From CAXBNB01 sp965267535 (lineage in GTDB: Bacteria > Bacteroidota > Bacteroidia > Cytophagales > Cyclobacteriaceae), in contig OZ254082.1 in assembly GCA_965267535.1 (NCBI GenBank), forward strand, positions 4,092,001 to 4,156,000: a DNA stretch of 64,000 bases, given 5' to 3'. This document shows positions 18,457 to 26,149 of this stretch, one piece after another. The notes under the pieces were generated by a model. The model had not been told where the DNA came from and did not search any database. It was given only the letters and a program-made list of their open reading frames with translations. How positions within the stretch are numbered: the stretch's first letter is position 1; every line of letters begins with the position of its first letter. Both the position numbers and the translations under genes were made by a program.

Positions 18457-19208
18457 TTGAACTTCAAAACATCAATAAATCTTTCGACGGCAAACAAATT
18501 CTGCACAACATCAGCAGCACTTTTTTGCCCGGGCGTACCAACCTGATCATAGGAGCGAGTGGCACTGGCAAGAGTGTACTCCTCAAAAATATAGTGGGGC
18601 TGGTACAACCCGACAGTGGTGCTGTACTATACGATGGTCGCAACTTTACATCAGGCGACAAAACCCTAAAAACAGATGTAAGACGAGAAATCGGCATGCT
18701 CTTTCAGGGAGGAGCGCTTTTTGACTCTAAAAATGTAGAGGAAAACGTCATGTTTCCCTTAGACGTGCTTACCTCTATGCCCAAAGACGAAAAACTAGAC
18801 AGGGTAAATATTTGTCTTAAAAAAGTAGGGTTAGAAAATGTAAACAAAAAAATGCCTTCGGAAATAAGCGGAGGAATGAAAAAGCGCGTAGGCATAGCCC
18901 GTGCCATCGTCAATCACTCTAAATACCTTTTCTGCGACGAGCCCAATTCCGGACTGGATCCGCAAACCTCCATCGTGATTGACAACCTCATACATGAAAT
19001 CACGCAAGAGTTTAACATGACTACTGTAATCGTAACCCATGACATGAACTCAGTGATGGAGATAGGTGAATACGTGATGTTTATCCACAAAGGACACAAG
19101 CTCTGGGAAGGCAACAATGAAAATATATTTGACTGTGGAGTACCTGAGCTGGAGGATTTCATTTTTGCCAACAAACTTATGCGTGCTGTTCGGCAACAAA
19201 AAAAATAA
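18453..19208 (+). CDS. mlaF: MlaF-type ABC transporter ATP-binding protein
   Basis: ATPase driving phospholipid movement between the membranes with MlaE. Of its 251 residues, Walker A is G-A-S-G-T-G-K-S (34-41), the signature is I-S-G-G-M-K-K-R-V, and Walker B is L-F-C-D-E-P-N-S-G-L-D-P. The K-K-R variant of the signature is typical of MlaF. ATGA overlap with mlaE shows translational coupling. The stop codon lies within the terminator stem. Confidence 0.94.
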   Translation: MIELQNINKSFDGKQILHNISSTFLPGRTNLIIGASGTGKSVLLKNIVGLVQPDSGAVLYDGRNFTSGDKTLKTDVRREIGMLFQGGALFDSKNVEENVMFPLDVLTSMPKDEKLDRVNICLKKVGLENVNKKMPSEISGGMKKRVGIARAIVNHSKYLFCDEPNSGLDPQTSIVIDNLIHEITQEFNMTTVIVTHDMNSVMEIGEYVMFIHKGHKLWEGNNENIFDCGVPELEDFIFANKLMRAVRQQKK

Positions 19209-19236
19209 GCTTGTTACTCTGCAGCAACAAGCTTAT
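19205..19236. terminator. Terminator between mlaF and the GH109-like gene
   Basis: Perfect 11-bp stem ATAAGCTTGTT (19205-19215) / AACAAGCTTAT (19226-19236) with a 10-nt loop, between convergent genes. Confidence 0.75.
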
Positions 19237-19265
19237 CTCTCTGTTTTCTAATTTCAGGCTTTCAC

Positions 19266-20669
19266 TTAGCCGATAATATCCAGCGGTTTAGTGTTTTTCC
19301 ACTCACCTCGGGTAAAATCAGGGAATTCCTGAGGCGCACCATCCTGCGCTACAGACGCTTCACTCAATGGTCCGACAGCACTCCAGAAACATCCTTCGTA
19401 CAGGTTCTGATCCAAAGGCTGCCCCTTGCGCAGACATTCGATAATACGGTATCGCATGATAAAGTCCATACCACCATGGCCTCCCATTTTCTTAGCCACT
19501 TCGCCGAGCCTCTTGTAGAGCGGGTGCTCGTACTTTTCATATATAGCTTCCAGTTTTTCATCCTGAGCCCATGAGTGGTGATTTTTTGTTGCTCCTTCTA
19601 CGCCTCCCTCGAGAGCCACTCGCGTAGGGAAACCTGCCAACGTACCCTTCGTTCCCTGTATCAGGTTGTGGCGAGAGTATGGACGAGGACTGGTTTCGTC
19701 CCACTGCACCATTACGGTACGTCCCATTGTTGTTTTGATAATCGAAGTATTAATATCCCCGCCTTTGTAATCAAGCTTGTTCCATTTGTGGTCAGGTGCA
19801 AAATTCTTTTCTGCATATAGCTTTCGTCCCATAGCAGGAGAAGAAAATGCCACCAAGCGACCAAAGTTATCGTCCTGACGCGCCAGGTTCATATACTGTG
19901 CTACAGGCCCCAGTCCGTGAGTAGGATACAGGTTGCCGTTTCGTTTGGCATAGTGCGGTGTTCTCCACGATCCTGTTCCACGCTCTACTTCATTCATTTG
20001 AAAACGCAGCTCATGGATATACGAAGCTTCACCGTGCAGCAGCTCGCCTATCACACCCTGACGACACATATTGAGGTACAGCAGCTCATCGCGACCGTAG
20101 TTTACATTTTCCATCATCATACAGTGCTTCTTCGTTTTCTCAGAAGTATTCACTATTTCCCACAGTTCTTTGTTGGTTACTCCCAGAGGTACTTCAACAA
20201 AGGCATGCGCTCCCTGCTTCATCGCTTCTATAGCCATAGGAGCATGGAGTTTCCACGGGGTACAGATAAAAACTGCATCTGGCTTTTGCTCTTTGAGCAT
20301 TTTTTTCCATTCGTTTTCACCCTTAGTGTACAGCTTTATGTTTTGGTGACGCTCACCTTTGCCCAGCTCCTTGCACTTATCGTATGAGCGCTGTGCCCAA
20401 TCATCGTACAGGTCGCAAATGGCTACCACTTCGGTACCCTCTATGGCCGCCACCTGATGTGCGTGTCCGGAACCTCTGGCACCTACACCTATAAAGGCAC
20501 ACTTTACTGTTTCAATTTTTGGTGCGGCATAGTCGCCCATATATTGTGCACCTGTAGCCAAAGGTGGCACTTGCCCCTCTGCTTTGGCAAACACCGGCGC
20601 TACCGCTAATCCGGCTCCCGCTATCGATGTTTTACGCAAAAAATCTCTTCTACTTGAATTCATAGTCAT
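19266..20669 (-). CDS. Tat-exported Gfo/Idh/MocA protein, GH109-like
   Basis: A 467-residue NAD-binding protein with a twin-arginine signal (S-R-R-D-F-L-R-K near residue 6, then A-G-A-G-L-A-V-A). The Rossmann motif G-V-G-A-R-G-S-G is near 60. Segments M-M-M-E-N-V-N-Y-G, G-N-L-Y-P-T-H-G-L-G-P-V and R-P-Y-S-R-H...Q-G-T-K-G match GH109 enzymes such as the Elizabethkingia alpha-N-acetylgalactosaminidase, which use an oxidation-elimination mechanism with bound NAD. Substrate is therefore probably a periplasmic hexosaminide, but related glycan-processing oxidoreductases cannot be excluded. The start could also be the second ATG at 20663. It lies 104 nt downstream of a membrane-bound regulator on the same strand. 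Confidence 0.82.
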   Translation of the reverse strand: MTMNSSRRDFLRKTSIAGAGLAVAPVFAKAEGQVPPLATGAQYMGDYAAPKIETVKCAFIGVGARGSGHAHQVAAIEGTEVVAICDLYDDWAQRSYDKCKELGKGERHQNIKLYTKGENEWKKMLKEQKPDAVFICTPWKLHAPMAIEAMKQGAHAFVEVPLGVTNKELWEIVNTSEKTKKHCMMMENVNYGRDELLYLNMCRQGVIGELLHGEASYIHELRFQMNEVERGTGSWRTPHYAKRNGNLYPTHGLGPVAQYMNLARQDDNFGRLVAFSSPAMGRKLYAEKNFAPDHKWNKLDYKGGDINTSIIKTTMGRTVMVQWDETSPRPYSRHNLIQGTKGTLAGFPTRVALEGGVEGATKNHHSWAQDEKLEAIYEKYEHPLYKRLGEVAKKMGGHGGMDFIMRYRIIECLRKGQPLDQNLYEGCFWSAVGPLSEASVAQDGAPQEFPDFTRGEWKNTKPLDIIG

Positions 20670-20773
20670 AACATATTATTTGTACAATCTTGAGCTAATA
20701 TAGGCTACAAAAGGGGTGTAAATGGGGGAACAAATGGGGGAACAAAATAAAAAATCAGCAGAAATCCCGAAAA

Positions 20774-23143
20774 TCAGGCAATCCCCTCTACGATATTCTG
20801 GTATTCCAGCGTGAATGGTTCGTCGTACAGTGCTTTGTAGTTTTTTGCAAAAGCACTGTAGGCACTCTGCGCCTGCCCATGCTTACCGGCATTTACCAAC
20901 TCCCTGATTACAATTTTGAGCGCTTGCTCGTTGAGGCTATCAAAAAGCAATATGGTGTTGGCCAGCAAAATATTGGTTTCACTTCCCAGCTCGCTGTGGT
21001 AGCGGGTGTATACTTCAGACAAAAGACCATCTACCTCACTCGAAATCTTATTCTTATAGTAGTCTACCCAGTCGGTATGAATATTCTGCAGGATATTGCC
21101 TTTTTGTAAAAGCTGAAGCAGCTGTTGAATCACTCCTTGCTCGCAAATATGGGATTGAAACATTACCTCCACCTGCTTTTTCAGTCTGGCATAGTGCGCT
21201 ACATCTATGTAGAAATCGGCCGAAGTATCTACTCTCCATTTTTGATTTTCGAAAACAATATGCATTCCCTCTACGTCGGAGAGCAGTTTGCGCAGTTTTT
21301 TGATATTAGCTCCCCTGTTTTCCTTCGCTTTGTCTTTTGGCAGGCCTGGCCAAAACGTTTCTGTGAGTTTGTTTGTCGTAATGCCTACCCCCGTTTCTAC
21401 AGTTTGTAAGATGAGAAATGACAAAATCTGACGCAGTAAAGGTGAAAACCCTGCCGTTATATCTCCTTCCTTTTCCACTTTCACATGAAAAGACCCGAAA
21501 AGTAATAATGCATTTTTGGTTTGCTCTACGGCAAACTCATCCGGTGTAGAATGCAAAACAACCCTGGCAGGCTTCTTTTTCATCATTTTTTTCTTCCCAA
21601 AAGCATATACAAAAAAAGCCAGCACAATCAATGCCCCCCATATCAGGTATATATCCGTTTCTGGGGTGTCTACTTCCTGAAACAGTACTGCAATTTCACG
21701 AGGCGAAAGCCCCCTATCCCACACCTTTAGTGCATCGATAGCACCATAAAACTGCTCGCCCCAAATGTTGTTGCCGATTACCAGGGATTGGTTAGACGGC
21801 TTTATTTCGGAGGTCAATGACTCTCCTACCTTTTGGCCGTCTATGAAAAACTCCACCACCGATCCCGGGTTGAAAACCACAGCTATGTGATACCACCTGT
21901 CTGTGCTCAACCGTGTGTCGTTTATATGATCTTTGATGGTAGCAGTAGTGAAATCGAGATAACCATCTTTTATTTTCAATGAAAAAGCTGAGCCGATTCC
22001 TATCATACCCATATAGTCGAGCAGGGTATCGGCCTTTACCCACATGGCTACAGTTATGGGCGTATCAAACGACAAGGTGTTTTCTTTCGAGTAATCAATA
22101 AATGAGTTGGGCGACTGCAAGTGCAATACATTTCCCCGCTGAGCATCTTTTCCAAAAATCACATCTTTTACGATACTGCTCTCCCACTCCGGCTCCAGCT
22201 CGTTTTTAGCATCTTCCTCAAAACCAAAGTCATAGACCAACTTGTCGTCGAGCGGTATATCAAATGCTGTAAACAGTCTCGGGTCGTCTACCATAGCCGG
22301 ATGGTGAATCACCTCACTCGGCGTGATCCGATACCCGTTTTTGTAAGGAAGCAATATCTGCTCATCGTCCAAAAGTGGAAAAGAGAAACGTGCCGGAGTA
22401 ATCACGCCCGTTGATTGATACCAATAGATCTGATTGAGAAGCTCTCCCTGATAATGGACAACTCCCCGAAACCTTCTTTTGCTATTGAGCGAGTCTGACA
22501 CACTGCCGATACCGGCGATACCTATATTGGGAGCTACTATGAAATTGGGCACCTTGCCCGTATGCTGCCAAAGCTCATAACATTCAGAAAGCAATCCTTT
22601 TTGGGTGTTTTGCTCCGAATAAAACACAACCAATCTACCCAGTGGGTCTTCGGAAAACCGTTCTTCGTACCTCCTGCCTTCACGTAGCTGTTGGATTGTC
22701 GTATTGGTAAGGTGGTCTTGCAAAACGACTACTACACAGCCTCTTTTTTCTTGAAGGAAATCTATCGAAGGCCATGAATCATTTGCTACTATGTAGACTT
22801 CATTCCCTAAAAAATCATGTAATGCTTTACTTATCTCGTCTTTTCCATACTGCCCCTGTACAGCCAGAACCACAAAAGATTTATCATTTTTTTGTAAAGA
22901 GGTAAGAAAGCCTTGAAGTGACTTGTACTCCGGATGATTCACGAGCAGGTATTCGCCTTCACTCTCTTCAATTACCAGTTCGTAGGACAATGGAGCTGAA
23001 GGGTCACCATCAGTAGAGTTGCCGGTAAGCGCATCACAGGGAAAGGCATAGTCGGACAAAGACATACCGGATTGTGCAAGGCATACACCTGCGGCGCATT
23101 GCAGTAAAACCAGCAAGGTAATCGGAAACCAAAACCTACTCAT
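20774..23143 (-). CDS. Membrane-tethered LamG / winged-helix-BTAD regulator
   Basis: A 789-residue protein with an unusual layout. Signal peptide 1-24; an N-terminal exported region of unknown fold (about 50-300, faintly recalling PI-PLC-like barrels); a LamG/concanavalin-like domain about 340-490 (A-M-W-V-K, W-Y-H-I-A-V-V-F, F-Y-G-A-I-D-A-L-K-V-W-D-R-G-L-S); a transmembrane helix about 498-516 followed by K-K-K-M-M-K-K-K; then a cytoplasmic part with an OmpR-like winged helix (about 545-640, L-S-F-L-I-L-Q-T... A-N-I-K-K-L-R-K-L-L) and a helical BTAD-like end as in SARP regulators. This predicts extracytoplasmic sugar binding coupled directly to DNA binding. The GH109-like gene downstream is a candidate target. 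Confidence 0.75.
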   Translation of the reverse strand: MSRFWFPITLLVLLQCAAGVCLAQSGMSLSDYAFPCDALTGNSTDGDPSAPLSYELVIEESEGEYLLVNHPEYKSLQGFLTSLQKNDKSFVVLAVQGQYGKDEISKALHDFLGNEVYIVANDSWPSIDFLQEKRGCVVVVLQDHLTNTTIQQLREGRRYEERFSEDPLGRLVVFYSEQNTQKGLLSECYELWQHTGKVPNFIVAPNIGIAGIGSVSDSLNSKRRFRGVVHYQGELLNQIYWYQSTGVITPARFSFPLLDDEQILLPYKNGYRITPSEVIHHPAMVDDPRLFTAFDIPLDDKLVYDFGFEEDAKNELEPEWESSIVKDVIFGKDAQRGNVLHLQSPNSFIDYSKENTLSFDTPITVAMWVKADTLLDYMGMIGIGSAFSLKIKDGYLDFTTATIKDHINDTRLSTDRWYHIAVVFNPGSVVEFFIDGQKVGESLTSEIKPSNQSLVIGNNIWGEQFYGAIDALKVWDRGLSPREIAVLFQEVDTPETDIYLIWGALIVLAFFVYAFGKKKMMKKKPARVVLHSTPDEFAVEQTKNALLLFGSFHVKVEKEGDITAGFSPLLRQILSFLILQTVETGVGITTNKLTETFWPGLPKDKAKENRGANIKKLRKLLSDVEGMHIVFENQKWRVDTSADFYIDVAHYARLKKQVEVMFQSHICEQGVIQQLLQLLQKGNILQNIHTDWVDYYKNKISSEVDGLLSEVYTRYHSELGSETNILLANTILLFDSLNEQALKIVIRELVNAGKHGQAQSAYSAFAKNYKALYDEPFTLEYQNIVEGIA

Positions 23144-23695
23144 TACAACCGGTGGTTATCTTTTTTCTTGTCCCAAATCCACGTTAAAAAAGGCTTTGCA
23201 AAGAAAGGTTCATTTGAAGAATTCCGGCAAACCTTTCCCTTTGGCCTCAAAATAAAGATGCAATTGTTTCTCAGCAGAGCCTAAATTACCATAAGTCAAA
23301 ACCAAAACAAAAAAGGTGCTATACGATTTACAATGGATAAATTTATTACAGCATACAATCCAACAATAAGACTGTTGCAAAAGATGCCATGCAATTGTAC
23401 TCTTACACTTTTCCTCATGCCGGAAAGGCACCTACTTTTCCTAGATGAAAAGTAGGCAAAAATCATGGAAAATTTAACGCTCAAGGCCTTTACCCACATC
23501 CGCTCACCAATTTTCCTCCACCCCTCCTTATCGCATTTTCTTTCGAAACGGCTTTCCGCTAGTTCTTACCTTTTTTGTGTGTTGCCTATAATTTCACTTG
23601 TGATACTTCTACTTTGCACAAAACTCATATAGAACAACAAAAAAAGACATTAAACTCTCGTTCAATGCCTTTTTGTATGTTTTTAAGCTATTTGC
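23144..23695. other. 552-nt gap without a gene
   Basis: Holds the upstream region of the LamG regulator, a repeat-like hairpin (23431-23456), and a region sharing GGCTTTCCGCT (23549-23559) with the repeat at 41650-41762. Short open frames here have no protein-like composition. Confidence 0.6.
23431..23456. repeat. REP-like inverted repeat
   Basis: CCTACTTTTC (23431-23440) and GAAAAGTAGG (23447-23456) form a perfect 10-bp stem with a 6-nt loop, followed by CAAAAATCATGG. From memory the AAAAGTAGGCAAAAATCA string belongs to dispersed intergenic repeats in many Bacteroidota. Only one copy is visible here. Confidence 0.45.
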
Positions 23696-25090
23696 TTACA
23701 GGTGAATCACTTCATCGTAAGCTGCCGCTGCGGCTTCCATTACTGCCTCTGACATAGTCGGGTGAGGGTGAACGGTTTTGATGATCTCATGACCTGTAGT
23801 TTCCAGCTTTCTGGCTGCTACTGCCTCGGCGATCATTTCCGTTACATTATAGCCAATCATATGACATCCCAGCCACTCACCATACTTGGCATCAAATATT
23901 ACTTTTACAAAACCATCAGGTGCACCTGCTGCTTTTGCCTTGCCCGATGCTGAAAACGGAAACTTACCTACTTTAATTTCATAGCCTGCTTCTTTGGCTG
24001 CTTTTTCGGTATAGCCTACAGAAGCAATCTCTGGCGAGCAATACGTACAGCCCGGTATGTTATTGTAGTCGAGTGGCTCTGGCGATTGTCCGGCCATTTT
24101 CTCTACACAAATGATCCCTTCTGCTGATGCTACGTGCGCCAGTGCAGGTCCGTGTACGATATCACCAATGGCGTGTACTCCGGGAATATTCGTACGGTAA
24201 TAGTCATCTACCAGTACCTTACCTTTATCGGTAGCTACACCTACATCTTCCAGTCCTATACCTTCGATATTAGTCGATACCCCTACTGCAGACAATACTA
24301 CATCGCACTCCAACTGCTCTTCTCCTTTTTTGGTCTTTACAGTTACCTTACAGGTTTTTCCTTTCGTGTCCACTTGCGTTACTTCAGAGTCGGTCATGAT
24401 CTTCATTCCCTTTTTCTTGAAGGTACGCGCGAGTTGTTTGGATACATCTTCGTCCTCTACAGGCACTATGTTGGGCATATACTCCACGATGGTCACTTCT
24501 GTGCCCAGCGAGTGGTAGAAGTAAGCAAACTCTACCCCGATAGCTCCCGAGCCTACTATCACCATAGACTTAGGCTGCTTTTCGAGCGACATAGCCTCTC
24601 TATAGCCAATTATTTTCTTGCCATCTATAGGCAGGTTAGGCAGCTCTCTGGAGCGTCCGCCTGTGGCTATGATTATATTTTCGGCAGAATAGTCCGACAC
24701 ACTTCCGTCTTCGGCTTTTACTTCTACTGTTTTTCCGGATTTGAGCTTTCCAAAACCAGCTATCTGATCAATTTTATTCTTTTTAAACAAAAACTGAATA
24801 CCCTTGCTCATGCCACCGGCTACATCACGGCTTCTTTTGATCACCGATCCAAAATCCGCATCCGCACCTTTTACCTTGATTCCGTAATCTTCCGCATGGT
24901 TGATGTATTCAAAAACGTTGGCACTTTTCAGCAGCGCCTTAGTAGGAATACAGCCCCAGTTGAGACATATTCCACCAATTTCTGCACGTTCTACAACCCC
25001 AACTTTCATACCCAGTTGTGATGCCCTGATGGCAGCCACATAGCCTCCGGGCCCACTGCCTATTACTAAAAGATCATATTTATTTGCCAT
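23696..25090 (-). CDS. lpdA: Dihydrolipoyl dehydrogenase
   Basis: FAD disulfide oxidoreductase (E3) that reoxidises lipoamide in 2-oxoacid dehydrogenase complexes and the glycine cleavage system. 464 residues, full length. FAD motif G-S-G-P-G-G near 11, redox disulfide Cys42/Cys47 in C-L-N-W-G-C, the second nucleotide motif G-S-G-A-I-G-V-E, and the C-terminal H-P-H-P-T-M-S-E with the active-site His. It is alone; no E1 or E2 gene is adjacent. Confidence 0.97.
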   Translation of the reverse strand: MANKYDLLVIGSGPGGYVAAIRASQLGMKVGVVERAEIGGICLNWGCIPTKALLKSANVFEYINHAEDYGIKVKGADADFGSVIKRSRDVAGGMSKGIQFLFKKNKIDQIAGFGKLKSGKTVEVKAEDGSVSDYSAENIIIATGGRSRELPNLPIDGKKIIGYREAMSLEKQPKSMVIVGSGAIGVEFAYFYHSLGTEVTIVEYMPNIVPVEDEDVSKQLARTFKKKGMKIMTDSEVTQVDTKGKTCKVTVKTKKGEEQLECDVVLSAVGVSTNIEGIGLEDVGVATDKGKVLVDDYYRTNIPGVHAIGDIVHGPALAHVASAEGIICVEKMAGQSPEPLDYNNIPGCTYCSPEIASVGYTEKAAKEAGYEIKVGKFPFSASGKAKAAGAPDGFVKVIFDAKYGEWLGCHMIGYNVTEMIAEAVAARKLETTGHEIIKTVHPHPTMSEAVMEAAAAAYDEVIHL

Positions 25091-25152
25091 ACTTTGTGTG
25101 TTTTTAAAATAATATTGAAGTAGGGTTTAGTTTCATTTGGTTTGTCTGGGCG

Positions 25153-25160
25153 CAAATTTA
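25153..25160 (-). promoter_or_regulatory. -7 promoter element of lpdA
   Basis: TAAATTTG on the minus strand, an exact TAnnTTTG match, giving a leader of roughly 55-60 nt. A T-rich stretch replaces the -33 TTTG. Confidence 0.5.
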
Positions 25161-25235
25161 ACCTCTTTAGCCAGAAAAAAAATTCTGAACCTAGATGATA
25201 GGTTATCTTTTTTGAGGTGAAATACAAAGTTCTGG

Positions 25236-25265
25236 TTTGTATCCCGATAACTTGTTTTATTTTTG
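25236..25265 (+). promoter_or_regulatory. Promoter of fabG
   Basis: TTTG at 25236-25239, an 18-nt spacer and TATTTTTG at 25258-25265: both elements match consensus exactly. The fabG ATG lies 29 nt downstream. Confidence 0.7.
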
Positions 25266-25294
25266 ACCGCTTAACCATCTTACGAACGAAAAGC

Positions 25295-26041
25295 ATGAAG
25301 ATACTAGAAGGAAAAACGGCGCTGGTAACGGGCGCATCTAAAGGCATAGGCCGTGCAATAGCTCTCAAGTTTGCTGAGCAAGGCGCTAATGTAGCATTTA
25401 CCTACCTGTCGAGTGTAGAAAAAGGACAGGCACTGGAGGAAGAACTGAAAGCTTTTGGCGGAAACGCAAAAGGATACCGGTCTGACGCGTCGGATTTTGC
25501 TGCTGCTGAAGAGCTCGTAGCGGGTGTAGTAGCCGAATTTGGCAGCCTTGATATATTGGTAAACAATGCCGGCATTACCAAAGACAACCTGCTGATGCGT
25601 ATGACCGAAGAAATGTGGGACGATGTGATCAACATTAACCTCAAGTCGTGCTACAATACTGTGAAAGCAGCCACTCGTACTCTCATGAAACAAAAAGCAG
25701 GCTCTATTATCAATATTACATCTGTGGTAGGTGTAAAAGGTAACGCCGGCCAGGCTAATTATGCTGCCTCAAAAGCGGGAATTATTGGTTTTACCAAATC
25801 GGTAGCGCTGGAACTGGGTTCGCGTAATGTACGCTGCAATGCCGTAGCTCCCGGATTTATCGAAACCGAGATGACGGAAGTTTTGGATGAAAAAACAGTA
25901 CAGTCCTGGAGAGATGCCATACCGATGAAGCGTGGCGGACAGCCTCAGGAAGTAGCCGATTGTTGCCTGTTTTTGGCCTCAGATATGTCTTCGTACATTT
26001 CCGGTCAGGTTATACAGGTAGATGGCGCTATGCTGACCTAA
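25295..26041 (+). CDS. fabG: 3-oxoacyl-[acyl-carrier-protein] reductase
   Basis: NADPH-dependent reductase of the fatty acid elongation cycle. 248 residues from the ATG at 25295; the in-frame extension to 25217 runs through the promoter and is rejected. T-G-A-S-K-G-I-G at 12-19, N-N-A-G-I at 90-94, catalytic Ser143, Tyr156 and Lys160, then the family ending G-Q-V-I-Q-V-D-G-A-M-L-T. A hairpin terminator follows. Confidence 0.95.
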   Translation: MKILEGKTALVTGASKGIGRAIALKFAEQGANVAFTYLSSVEKGQALEEELKAFGGNAKGYRSDASDFAAAEELVAGVVAEFGSLDILVNNAGITKDNLLMRMTEEMWDDVININLKSCYNTVKAATRTLMKQKAGSIINITSVVGVKGNAGQANYAASKAGIIGFTKSVALELGSRNVRCNAVAPGFIETEMTEVLDEKTVQSWRDAIPMKRGGQPQEVADCCLFLASDMSSYISGQVIQVDGAMLT

Positions 26042-26056
26042 GCAAATACTAATATA

Positions 26057-26091
26057 AGAGCAACACACCCCTGCTCAGGATGTGTTGCTCT
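26057..26091 (+). terminator. Terminator of fabG
   Basis: AGAGCAACACA (26057-26067) pairs perfectly with TGTGTTGCTCT (26081-26091) around a 13-nt loop. The following T-run is weak. Confidence 0.7.
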
Positions 26092-26149
26092 ACTCACACG
26101 CCCGCTTAGCGGCTACCATCACACCATACATTACCCTAAGTTGAGACTA

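Noticed and set aside
23210..23757. Three short open frames in the gap before lpdA
   Set aside because: 60-73 residues with no family, overlapping each other and a hairpin repeat; no promoter or start signal.
24134..25021. 295-residue open frame antisense to lpdA
   Set aside because: It mirrors lpdA codon bias on the opposite strand, has no domain, and lpdA is unquestionable.
25217..25294. Longer N-terminus for fabG
   Set aside because: The extra 26 codons run over the exact-consensus promoter at 25236-25265 and do not resemble FabG.
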